A stretch of 64,000 nt of DNA from an uncultured Planctomycetales bacterium (GTDB lineage Bacteria; Planctomycetota; Planctomycetia; Pirellulales; Thermoguttaceae), in contig CALARR010000234.1 of assembly GCA_937889015.1 (NCBI GenBank), forward strand, positions 1-64,000, in the 5' to 3' direction. Made by a program: the position numbers and the translations under genes. The notes under the pieces are model-generated. The model was not told where the DNA came from and did not search any database. It worked only from the letters and a program-made list of their open reading frames with translations. The first letter of the stretch is position 1. Each line of letters starts with the position of its first letter. Below are positions 32,697-40,476 of this stretch, piece by piece.

Positions 32697-33296
32697 CTAG
32701 CTCAGTGCCTTGACGGCCGCGGCGAGCTTGGCCTCGTAGGTCTCCTGGCACTTGTTCACCAGCCGGCAGGCCACGCAGACTTCTTCGGCAAAGACCTTTC
32801 GGGTGACCTTGGCCTGGATCAGGCGATAGAGTTGGGCGGCCTGGCGCGACTCGCCCGGCTTGAGTCCCAGCACGCGGATCGCGTTCGTATCCGAAGTCAG
32901 CGAATTGGCGTTGTCGTCGGGATGCTTGTCCAAGCTCTTCTTGCACAAGGCCTTCGCGTGATCCCACCACTGGCAAGGCGCGCAGATATCGTCCTCGCCG
33001 ATCACGACTTGGATGGGCAGCTTGGGATTGGCGCGGATCTGCCGGGCCACGGGGCCAAGCGTTTTGTGCTTGGACTCGCCGGTGCCCAGCGCGTCGAGCA
33101 TGTCGAACAGGTGGTGGCCGCGAATGGTGTAGCGATCCTTGGCCGGCTCGGCAGCCGGCGAAGCCTCCTGAGCGCCGGCCGCGGAGCCAAGGTCGAGGGT
33201 GACGAAGACCGCCGCTCCGGCCAGGGTCGAAGAGGTCTTGAGGAACTCACGCCGGGTGGGACACGGCAGCCAACACGGAGAGGCTTTGGAGGTCAT
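32697..33296 (-). CDS. Tat-exported DUF1284-like protein
   Basis: 199 residues with a twin-arginine-type leader (TRREFLKTSSTLAGAAVFV) and an AGGAG 8 bases before the ATG. The mature part has YTIRGHHLFDML near the start and IGEDDICAPCQWW in the middle, a pattern I associate with DUF1284, plus two further Cys pairs (CVACRLVNKC near residue 175) that suggest a metal or iron-sulfur site. Function unknown. It is 17 bases downstream of nadE on the same strand and may share its transcript. Confidence 0.65.
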   Translation of the reverse strand: MTSKASPCWLPCPTRREFLKTSSTLAGAAVFVTLDLGSAAGAQEASPAAEPAKDRYTIRGHHLFDMLDALGTGESKHKTLGPVARQIRANPKLPIQVVIGEDDICAPCQWWDHAKALCKKSLDKHPDDNANSLTSDTNAIRVLGLKPGESRQAAQLYRLIQAKVTRKVFAEEVCVACRLVNKCQETYEAKLAAAVKALS

Positions 33297-33313
33297 GGAA
33301 ACACTCCTGTCTG

Positions 33314-34144
33314 TCAGGTTCCCCAGTCGCGCGCGTAGCGGAAGTCGCGATCCATGGTGCGGTGGGAGAGCTTGGCGATCACCGGCATGCGGCGCTTGTA
33401 GTGATTGCGGCGGACCATGTCGGCCACGCGCGTGACAAAGTCGGCCGAGAAGCCGGCCGCGATCAACTCTTGCCGGCGCCAGCGCCGGTCGACCATGAGG
33501 TACAACAGGCGGTCGACTTCGGCATAGCTGAAGCCCAACTCACCCTCATCCGTCTGGCCGACCCACAGATCGCCGGTGGGCGTCTTCTTGAGGATCGATT
33601 CGGGCACGCCCAGATGGGCGGCCAACTGGTAGAGCTGCGTCTTGTACAAGTCGCCGACGGGATTGATGGCCGAGGCCATGTCGCCGAACTGCGTGCCGTA
33701 GCCCAGCAGCAATTCGCTCTTGTTGCTCGTGCCCAACACCAGTCCGCCGAAGGCGGCGCTCTGGTCGTAGAGGATCGTCATGCGTTCGCGCGCACACTTG
33801 TTGGCCAGGCGCAGCTTGGCGGCGTCGGGAAAGCGCGCGTAGTAGGCGTCGATCTGGTCGGTGATGGGGACATCCAGCGAGCGCACGCCGAGTTGCCGGA
33901 TGACCTCCTGGCTGTCGCGGCGCGTGGCATCGCTGGAGGTCTTGTAGGGCATGGTCACGGCGAGGACGTTGTCGGGGCCCAGGGCGCGCGCGCCGAGGTA
34001 CACCACGACGCTGGAATCGATTCCGCCCGACACGCCGACCACGGCGCGCTGGAATCCGGCCCGCTGGATCTCTTTGCCGATGAAGCGGCAGAGGATTTCG
34101 GTGACCAGGCTGGCATTGACTTCCAGATGCGCGGGTTGATTCAT
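33314..34144 (-). CDS. nadE: NAD(+) synthetase
   Basis: 276 residues from the ATG at 34144, the usual length of a stand-alone NadE. The PP-loop is VVGVSGGIDSSVVVYLG. Downstream motifs GTSNKSELLLGYGTQFGD and PTGDLWVGQTDEGELGFSY are family hallmarks. It amidates deamido-NAD in the last step of NAD synthesis. Its start overlaps the stop of the nitrilase gene by ATGA, so translation is coupled. That pairing suggests that the neighbour supplies ammonia from glutamine. Confidence 0.92.
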   Translation of the reverse strand: MNQPAHLEVNASLVTEILCRFIGKEIQRAGFQRAVVGVSGGIDSSVVVYLGARALGPDNVLAVTMPYKTSSDATRRDSQEVIRQLGVRSLDVPITDQIDAYYARFPDAAKLRLANKCARERMTILYDQSAAFGGLVLGTSNKSELLLGYGTQFGDMASAINPVGDLYKTQLYQLAAHLGVPESILKKTPTGDLWVGQTDEGELGFSYAEVDRLLYLMVDRRWRRQELIAAGFSADFVTRVADMVRRNHYKRRMPVIAKLSHRTMDRDFRYARDWGT

Positions 34145-35052
34145 GGCTGCGGCCCCGAGTCGTATTGCCGGCGTTTGATTCGGTTGAGTTCTTCGATGGT
34201 CAACAGCAGTCGCTCGTCGCGCGCCAGGGGGGCCACGAGGCGTTGACGGCGGAGCTCGCCGGGGTCGAGTTCGGCCAGGGGCAGGGCCTGGTCGAACAGC
34301 GGGGCCTGGCAGAGGGTCTGGCCATCGGGGCCCACGGCGGTGCTGCCGCCCCAGAAGCACAGCCCGTCCTCGAACCCGACCCGATTGACCAGCACCACCA
34401 CCGCGCCCAACAACTGGGCGTAGGCGCGCGTGAGATGGTCGTAGGTTTCGGCGACACGGATCTTGGGGCCCTCGACGCCGCGCGCGGGCGAGTTGGCCAC
34501 ACAGACCAGGAGGTCGACCTCTTCGGCCTGCATGATGGACGCCGCCGAGAGGTGCCAGAAATCCTCGCAGATCAAGATCCCCACGCGCCCGAAGCGCGCG
34601 GTCTGGAAGGCGCGAATGCGATTGCCGGCCGCGAAGTAGCGTTGCTCGTCGAAGAGGCCATAGGTGGGCAAGTAGACCTTGCGATGGACGTGGGCGACGT
34701 GCCCGCCTTCGCCGTAGAAGGCCGAGTTGTAGTAGCGGTGGCGCGAGGATTCTTCGACGAAGCCGGCGATCACGGCCATGGGGCCGGCGGCCTCCAAGAG
34801 GCGCGCGATTTCGGGTGCCGAGGAGGGCAAGGCCAGGTCGGGCACCATATCGCGGACGAAGTAGCCGGTCAGCGACAGTTCGGGGAAGACGATCATGTCG
34901 GCCCCGGCCTGGCGGGCCTGGGTGATCTGCTCCAGGTGCAGGGCCAGGTTGCGATCGGGATGGCCCAGCCAGGGCGCCACCTGGGCCAGGGCGATGCGCA
35001 GGGCGCGTGGGGAGGGCGCGGCGTGCGCGTGCGTGGCGGAAGGTCCGCTCAT
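34141..35052 (-). CDS. nitrilase-superfamily amidohydrolase, probable glutaminase partner of NadE
   Basis: 303 residues. The catalytic triad is visible: Glu in MIVFPELSLTGY, Lys in HRKVYLPTYGLFDE and Cys in GILICEDFWH. The LPTYGLFDEQRYF and ICEDFWH blocks are those of the glutaminase domain at the N-terminus of two-domain glutamine-dependent NAD synthetases, rather than of generic nitrilases. With the directly overlapping nadE gene it probably forms a split glutamine-dependent NAD synthetase. An alternative is an independent amidase. It is 45 bases downstream of the thioredoxin-fold gene's stop on the opposite side of the unit. Confidence 0.82.
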   Translation of the reverse strand: MSGPSATHAHAAPSPRALRIALAQVAPWLGHPDRNLALHLEQITQARQAGADMIVFPELSLTGYFVRDMVPDLALPSSAPEIARLLEAAGPMAVIAGFVEESSRHRYYNSAFYGEGGHVAHVHRKVYLPTYGLFDEQRYFAAGNRIRAFQTARFGRVGILICEDFWHLSAASIMQAEEVDLLVCVANSPARGVEGPKIRVAETYDHLTRAYAQLLGAVVVLVNRVGFEDGLCFWGGSTAVGPDGQTLCQAPLFDQALPLAELDPGELRRQRLVAPLARDERLLLTIEELNRIKRRQYDSGPQP

Positions 35053-35097
35053 AATGCTCCTTGGGAGTTCAGGGGGAGTCCCTGCGATCGTGAGCGA

Positions 35098-35814
35098 TCA
35101 GACACCCTTCTTCAACATGAATTGTATGGCCTGCAGCAAATCGCGCTGGGTGGTGCGTGAGTACTCCACGTCGAACCAGAGGATCTTTCCATCCTGGTCC
35201 AGCAGATAGGTGCGAGGCAGTTTCTCCGTGGCGACCTTGGCGAAATAGGCCCCGTCGGCGTCGGCCAGGATGGGAAAAGCGGCGCGGGCCTTGTGGGCCA
35301 TGGCCTGGGCCGGTTCGGTCTGATCGCCGCGGTGCACAGCCACCACGGCCACGCCCTGGGAAGCCAAGGCCTGGGCGACGTCGACCTGCAGGTCTTCCAG
35401 GCCGTTGAGCGATCGCGGGTCCTGGCTGGTCCAGAAGAAGAGCACGGTCAGCGACTTGCCCAACAGGGAGCGCAGGCGGTGCTTCTGGCCATCCAGTCTG
35501 GGCAATTCGGCGTCGGGGATGGCATCGTCCACTTTGACCAGGCACGTCTGCAGCAGTTCCTGGCTGAGGGCGACCTTGGGCAGTTCTGCGAGTGGCTGAG
35601 GTTTGGCGGGCTCGACCTTTTCGGCCGGCTTGGCCACGGGCTGGGCGGCGGGCTTCTCGGCCGGCTTGTCCTGGGCGGCCGGCGCGGGGGTGGAGGCCGC
35701 GGCGGGCGACGGCTTCTCGGCAACGCGTTTGTCGGTTTGCGGGCTGCAGCCGAAGCTGCCGGCAAACAGCGCGACCAGGACCCACATCAACCACGTCCCA
35801 CGATGTCCCTGCAT
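35098..35814 (-). CDS. thioredoxin-fold (TlpA-like) lipoprotein lacking the CxxC motif
   Basis: 238 residues from the ATG at 35814 (AAGGAGG 6 bases upstream). Lipoprotein-type leader ending in GSFGC near residue 23, then a Pro/Ala/Lys-rich linker to about residue 75. The rest is a thioredoxin-like domain: LTVLFFWTSQDPRSLNGLEDL occupies the place of the usual WCxxC active site but has no cysteine, and PRTYLLDQDGKI matches the cis-Pro strand. It is therefore probably not a classical thiol oxidoreductase. One other Cys (LLQTCLVKV) lies before the domain. It sits 28 bases downstream of aspS on the same strand. Confidence 0.75.
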   Translation of the reverse strand: MQGHRGTWLMWVLVALFAGSFGCSPQTDKRVAEKPSPAAASTPAPAAQDKPAEKPAAQPVAKPAEKVEPAKPQPLAELPKVALSQELLQTCLVKVDDAIPDAELPRLDGQKHRLRSLLGKSLTVLFFWTSQDPRSLNGLEDLQVDVAQALASQGVAVVAVHRGDQTEPAQAMAHKARAAFPILADADGAYFAKVATEKLPRTYLLDQDGKILWFDVEYSRTTQRDLLQAIQFMLKKGV

Positions 35815-35842
35815 GGCTCGCCTCCTTGTTCGGAGCGGTCGA

Positions 35843-37609
35843 CTATCGTTCGTTCTTGATGCCCAGATCACGAAGTTGGCGCGGGTCGACTTCGCCGGGG
35901 GCGCCGGTCATCATGTCGGTCGCGCGTTGGGTCTTGGGAAAGGCGATCGTGTCGCGGATGCTGTCCAGTCCGGCGAAGAGCATGACCAGGCGGTCGATGC
36001 CCAGCGCGATGCCTCCGTGCGGAGGGGCGCCGTATTGCAGGGCATCCAGCAAGAACCCGAACCGCTCCTTGGCCTTCTGCTCATCGATGCCCAGCAGTTG
36101 GAAGACCTGTTGTTGAAGCTGCTGGTCGTGGATACGGATGGTGCCGCCGCCGACTTCGTAGCCGTTCAGCACGAGGTCGTAGGCCTGGGCGCGGCACTTG
36201 CCGGGCTCGTTGGCCAGCAGGGAGAGGTCTTGAATGCGGGGCGAGGTGAAGGGGTGGTGCATGGCGGCCCAGCCCTTTTCCTCCTCGTCGTAGGCGAACA
36301 TGGGGAACTCCACGACCCAGGAGAAGTGCATCTGCTTGGGATCGTAAAGCTTGAGTTCGGCCGCCAGGCGTTTGCGCAGGCCGTAGAGGGCTTTGCACGT
36401 GACTTCGAACTTGTCGGCCACGAACAGCAGCAGGTCGCCGGGCTCGGCCTGCATGCGTTGAGCGATCTTCTCCAACATCTCCGGCGTGAAGCGTTTGGCG
36501 ATCGAACTGGCCAGCTTGCCGCCTTCCTCGACCTTGAGCCAAGCCAAGCCCTTGGCCCCAAAGTCATGGCCGATGAACTGGGCCAATTCGTCGATGGCCT
36601 TGATCGAGTAGCGCGCGGCAGCCCCCTTGGCGTTGATCCCTCGGACGCGACCGCCAGAGGTTGCCACATCGTGGAAGACGCGGAACTCGGTCTGGGCCGC
36701 CAGATCGGTGATGTCGATCAGTTCCATACCGAACCGCAGGTCCGGCGCGTCGTGGCCAAACCGCTCCATGGCCTCGTCGTAGGTCATGCGCGGCAAGGGG
36801 ACCTGCAGGTCCATTCCCAACACGTCCTTGGCCAGGCGGACCATCAGCCCTTCGATCATGCCCATGATGTCGTCGGCCCGGATGAAGGACATTTCCACGT
36901 CCAACTGGGTGAACTCGGGCTGGCGGTCGGCGCGGAGGTCCTCGTCGCGGAAGCAGCGCGCGACCTGCACGTAGCGGTCGTAACCGGCGACCATCAAGAT
37001 CTGCTTGTAGAGCTGGGGAGACTGGGGCAGAGCATAGTAGCTGCCGCGCTGCACGCGGCTGGGAACCAGATAGTCGCGCGCGCCTTCCGGCGTGCTGCGT
37101 CCGAGCATCGGGGTTTCGACCTCGATGAAGCGTTGCTCGTCGAAGTAGTCGCGCATGATCTTGATCATGCGGTGCCGGAGGAGCATGGTCTGTTGCATCT
37201 CGGGGCGGCGGAGGTCGATGTAGCGGTACTTCAAACGCAGATCCTCGCCAGGCAGTTCCATGCCCGTGGGCTGGAAGGGAGGCGTGAGACTGCGATTGAG
37301 GATTTCGACCTTCTCGATCCGGACTTCCACCTCGCCCGTGGCAAGCTTGGGATTGGCGGTGCCTTCGGGCCGCGGCGCGACCTTGCCCATGACCTGAACC
37401 ACGAACTCCGGACGCAGGGCACGGCCGGTAGCCACGTTTTCCGGACCACTCTCGGGTCCGAAGACGACCTGGGTCTTGCCATACCGGTCGCGGAGGTCCA
37501 CGAACAGAACCCCCCCCATGTCGCGGTAGGTATCAACCCAGCCGCAAAGCGTCACCTTCTGGCCGATGTCCTTCTTGGATAGCTCGCCGCACGTGTGGGT
37601 CCGAAGCAC
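35843..37609 (-). CDS. aspS: aspartyl-tRNA synthetase
   Basis: 588 residues, standard for the bacterial type with the inserted GAD domain. The anticodon-binding OB fold is at the N-terminus (KVTLCGWVDTYRDMGGVLF). Class II motif 2 is RCFRDEDLRADRQPEFTQLD and motif 3 is GIALGIDRLVMLF. The DLRADRQPEF segment is canonical. It charges tRNA-Asp; some relatives also misacylate tRNA-Asn, which cannot be judged here because no gatCAB gene is visible. A long antisense open frame across it is a GC artefact. Confidence 0.97.
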   Translation of the reverse strand: MLRTHTCGELSKKDIGQKVTLCGWVDTYRDMGGVLFVDLRDRYGKTQVVFGPESGPENVATGRALRPEFVVQVMGKVAPRPEGTANPKLATGEVEVRIEKVEILNRSLTPPFQPTGMELPGEDLRLKYRYIDLRRPEMQQTMLLRHRMIKIMRDYFDEQRFIEVETPMLGRSTPEGARDYLVPSRVQRGSYYALPQSPQLYKQILMVAGYDRYVQVARCFRDEDLRADRQPEFTQLDVEMSFIRADDIMGMIEGLMVRLAKDVLGMDLQVPLPRMTYDEAMERFGHDAPDLRFGMELIDITDLAAQTEFRVFHDVATSGGRVRGINAKGAAARYSIKAIDELAQFIGHDFGAKGLAWLKVEEGGKLASSIAKRFTPEMLEKIAQRMQAEPGDLLLFVADKFEVTCKALYGLRKRLAAELKLYDPKQMHFSWVVEFPMFAYDEEEKGWAAMHHPFTSPRIQDLSLLANEPGKCRAQAYDLVLNGYEVGGGTIRIHDQQLQQQVFQLLGIDEQKAKERFGFLLDALQYGAPPHGGIALGIDRLVMLFAGLDSIRDTIAFPKTQRATDMMTGAPGEVDPRQLRDLGIKNER

Positions 37610-37900
37610 GTTCTTGCTCCCAGGTTATTCGCCCTTGCGGGGCGTGTATGCCGGTGCCGCCTCCAGACGCAAGTGCAGAGGCGGGCACAACAAATTCTTA
37701 GAGCCGGTCCCATAACCTGTCGGCAACTCAGTTCTGCCGGGCCGCCCGACGCGGCGGGGTGGTTCTGGGATAGGTTCTTATTCTAGAGAGACAGCGACAC
37801 GGCGCAAAGGATGACCCATTTGCGGAAGAAACGGAGAGAATCGGGGACAATCCCGCCACGGCCCGGACATTGCCCCAGGGCGGAGGCCCATGGCTCCCGG
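37610..37900. other. aspS-miaA intergenic region
   Basis: 291 bases without a gene. Apart from repeat copy C I see an A/T-rich stretch (ATTCTAGAGAGACAGCGACA near 37780-37800) and nothing else recognisable. Confidence 0.5.
37701..37780 (-). repeat. dispersed ~80-bp palindromic element, copy C
   Basis: Reverse orientation relative to copies A and B. Read on the minus strand: CCTATCCCAGAACC, core GTCGGGCGGCCCGGC, then GCCGACAGGTTATGGGACCG. Lies between aspS and miaA. Confidence 0.85.
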
Positions 37901-38923
37901 TCAACGGGTGGTGGCGATCGATACAGCTACCTCGCAAGATGGGGTCGCGTCGGACAGGGGGACGAACTGGCATTCGGTCAGGCTGCGGAACCAGGTAGCT
38001 TGCCGTTTGGCCAACTGGCGCGTGTGCTGTTTGACCCGCTCCACGGTGGTGGGCAGGTCGGCAGCGCCGTCCAGGTGCTGGAGGACTTCGCGATAGCCGA
38101 CTGCCTGAGAGGCCGTGCGGCTGAGGGGTTTGGGAAGTTGGGTCAGACGGCGGACCTCGTCGAGCAGGCCCTGGGCAAACATGGCCTCCACGCGTTGGTC
38201 GATCCGCTGGTGAATCGCGGGCCGAGGCCAATCGAGCACGAAGACGCGACAGGATTCGGCCAGGCGTCCGAGTTGGAACTGCCTTTGCAGCCGGCTGATG
38301 GGTTGTCCGGTCAGGGCGTGGACTTCCAGGGCGCGCAACAGTCGGCGCGTATCGTTGGGGTGCAGGCGTGCCGCAGTTTCGGGATCGACCTGCGTTAAGC
38401 GCGCGTGCAGGCCCGCCGGGCCCTGGGTGCGAGCGACTTCGGCCAGCGTGTTGCGCAGGGTCCAGTCGGCGGGCGGCCCGTCGAAGATTCCGCGCAACAA
38501 GCCTTTGAGATACAAGGGAGTCCCGCCGACGAACAACACCTTGCGTCCACGAGTGCGGATCTCGGCCACGCACTGCAGAGCCGACTCCAAGTACTGGGCC
38601 AGACTGTACTCTTCCCACGGTTCGATCACGTCGATCAGGTGGTGCGGCACGGCGGCCCGTTGCTGGGCACTCGGCTTGGCCGTGCCGATATCCATGCCGC
38701 GATAGAGGGCCATGGAGTCCATGGAGACGATTTCGGCGTTCAAACGGTGAGCCAATGCCAGGCCGACCTCCGTCTTGCCCGCGGCCGTGGCCCCGGTCAG
38801 GAACCAGCAATCGTCGCTGCCCGCCAAATCAGGGGGGCAAGCCGATTCGGTGGAAGCGGAAGGCTGCCGTGGTTGGGGCAGGTGTTGGATGTCGTGGGTG
38901 GCTCCATCGTCCGAGTTGGTCAT
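37901..38923 (-). CDS. miaA: tRNA dimethylallyltransferase
   Basis: 340 residues. P-loop LTGATAAGKTEVGLALA (Walker A), then EIVSMDSMALYRGMDIGTAK with the catalytic Asp, HHLIDVIEP, VGGTPLYLKGLLRG and the C-terminal QAVGYREVLQHL and QLAKRQATWFR. It adds the isopentenyl group to A37 of tRNAs reading UNN codons. An N-terminal extension of about 38 residues before the P-loop is longer than usual, so an internal start is possible. A fragment of the dispersed repeat lies directly upstream of the start. Confidence 0.94.
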   Translation of the reverse strand: MTNSDDGATHDIQHLPQPRQPSASTESACPPDLAGSDDCWFLTGATAAGKTEVGLALAHRLNAEIVSMDSMALYRGMDIGTAKPSAQQRAAVPHHLIDVIEPWEEYSLAQYLESALQCVAEIRTRGRKVLFVGGTPLYLKGLLRGIFDGPPADWTLRNTLAEVARTQGPAGLHARLTQVDPETAARLHPNDTRRLLRALEVHALTGQPISRLQRQFQLGRLAESCRVFVLDWPRPAIHQRIDQRVEAMFAQGLLDEVRRLTQLPKPLSRTASQAVGYREVLQHLDGAADLPTTVERVKQHTRQLAKRQATWFRSLTECQFVPLSDATPSCEVAVSIATTR

Positions 38924-38933
38924 GCCTAGATCT

Positions 38934-38967
38934 TAGAGCCGGCCCTTGAGCCTGTCGACAACACAAC
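38934..38967 (-). repeat. dispersed palindromic element, fragment D
   Basis: CTTAGAGCCGGCCCTTGAGC followed by CTGTCGACAACACA matches one end of copy C (CTTAGAGCCGGTCCCATAAC, CTGTCGGCAACTCA). Only about 34 bases remain. It lies 11 bases upstream of the miaA start codon. Confidence 0.65.
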
Positions 38968-39383
38968 CCCGCTGGGTGTGACCAGATTCGCAACCTGGGA
39001 AGCGGCGAGGCGTGGGCGTCACGAGTTGCGGGTCCCCTCACCCCCGGGCCCCTCTCCCGCAAGCGGGCGAGGGGAGGGACCTGGGGCCGACCGATGCCGG
39101 GCTCGATGCTCCCTGTGCCGCAAGCGGGCGAGGGGAGGACCTGAGGGCATGGCGTTCCTTGGCGGAGAATCCGGCGGGCAAATGCCCCTGCAGCGCCCTT
39201 CCCAAAACGAGCGGGGCGCGCCACAATGCAGCCGGAGGGCGGCCGGCACTGGGGTGTGGCAAGCGATCCTGGCAGGGGTACAACCGGCCTCCCGAGGGTC
39301 GGCCTTACGGCATTCCTTATCTCCGACACGATGGGGATTGGCTCTCCGTGCGACTCGTCCCAAATGAGCACAGCGAGGTACGT
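38968..39383. repeat. repeat-rich intergenic region
   Basis: No gene. Two related hairpins: CCCCTCTCCCGC/GCGGGCGAGGGG at about 39050-39076 and a half copy (CCGCAAGCGGGCGAGGGGAG) at 39118-39137. A 33-base repeat at 39284-39316 matches 32568-32600. A degenerate ORF frame extends upstream from the DUF1559 gene through this sequence but is not coding. Confidence 0.7.
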
Positions 39384-40415
39384 ATGCAACGTCATCAAGG
39401 CTTCACGTTGGTGGAAATGCTGGTGGTCATCGCGATCATGGGGATCCTGATCTCCATGACCGTGCCAGCGGTGAGTTACGTGCGCGAGATCGCGCGCAAG
39501 ACTTCGTGCTCGAACAACATTTCCAACCTGCTCAAGGCCGTCCAGATGTACGAGTCGCTGGTCCGGACCTATCCGCCAGGGCGGGTGGGCTGCGACTGCG
39601 GGGACTCTATCAGCTACCGAAAGTGCAAGAGTACGGGCACCACTACATTGAGCGGCTATCACCGCACGGGCAGCAGCGGGTTCTTGATGCTCTTGCCGCA
39701 ATTGGATGAGAGGCAGTTGTACGACTCGTTCAACCGCTTTCGGAACGGGGCGGTGTTTCCGGCCGGCGATGACCACCCGCCGGATGGCAGCACGTGCGCC
39801 GACTCGGAAACGAGCGGTTGGCGTGCCGGGATCACGGGCGGAAACGAAACGCTTCTGACTCGGCCCAAGGTGTTTGTGTGCCCTAGTTCGCGGGACGAAG
39901 AGACGTTTGAGGAGGCGGCCACGAGTTGCTATGCGTTCTGCATGGGGACCCTTGGACCATCTTATCCCGATCCCGACAAGGCCCGGTATTACAACAGCGG
40001 CGTGTTCATGTTCCATCGGGCTTTGGGCTCGCGGGACGTGGTCGACGGTCTGGCCAACACGATTTTCATCGGCGAAGTGACCGACTCGCACACCTCGCGT
40101 GGCCGGAACCGCTGGATGATCGGTTCCCTGTTCCTGGACTCGCTGCGCACGACAGAGTACGTGGAATGGCATCGCGGGGTTGTGACCTCGATCGAGAACG
40201 AGCAGGAGGTGAAGAAGGACGACAAGACCTACGGAACCTTCGCCAGCCCGCACAACAATGGCATCAATTTCGGCTTCGGCGATGGTCGGGTGGTATTCCT
40301 GACCGACGACGTCGAGGTATCGCTGCTGAACAACCTGTCGACGCGCGACGCCAACGCCTTTGCCGCTTTCAGCAACAATCGGGTCTATCGGGAAGTCCAC
40401 AATCTGCCGTTCTGA
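39384..40415 (+). CDS. DUF1559 protein with type IV prepilin-like leader
   Basis: 343 residues from the ATG at 39384 (GAGG just upstream). MQRHQGFTLVEMLVVIAIMG is a class III/type IV prepilin leader, cleaved after Gly6 with Phe7 and Glu11 in the usual positions. The DUF1559 body follows: QMYESLVRTYPPGR, a prominent GFGDGRVVFLTDDVE near the C-terminus corresponding to the usual FADGSV block, and several Cys pairs. This family is hugely expanded in Planctomycetes, with unknown role, probably in a pseudopilus or cell-surface structure. The C-terminus lacks unusual features. Confidence 0.92.
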   Translation: MQRHQGFTLVEMLVVIAIMGILISMTVPAVSYVREIARKTSCSNNISNLLKAVQMYESLVRTYPPGRVGCDCGDSISYRKCKSTGTTTLSGYHRTGSSGFLMLLPQLDERQLYDSFNRFRNGAVFPAGDDHPPDGSTCADSETSGWRAGITGGNETLLTRPKVFVCPSSRDEETFEEAATSCYAFCMGTLGPSYPDPDKARYYNSGVFMFHRALGSRDVVDGLANTIFIGEVTDSHTSRGRNRWMIGSLFLDSLRTTEYVEWHRGVVTSIENEQEVKKDDKTYGTFASPHNNGINFGFGDGRVVFLTDDVEVSLLNNLSTRDANAFAAFSNNRVYREVHNLPF

Positions 40416-40476
40416 CCGGTGCGGTGGGCTGCGGACCGAAAGGGCCGGGCTGCGCAAGGACGCGAGGAAGGAAGCC

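Noticed and set aside
35603..37582. 659-codon plus-strand frame opposite aspS
   Set aside because: Antisense of a highly conserved tRNA synthetase; no start signal and no known motif.
38968..39383. Upstream extension of the DUF1559 gene to 39012
   Set aside because: The prepilin leader starts at 39384 with its own ribosome site; the upstream frame is repeat sequence.
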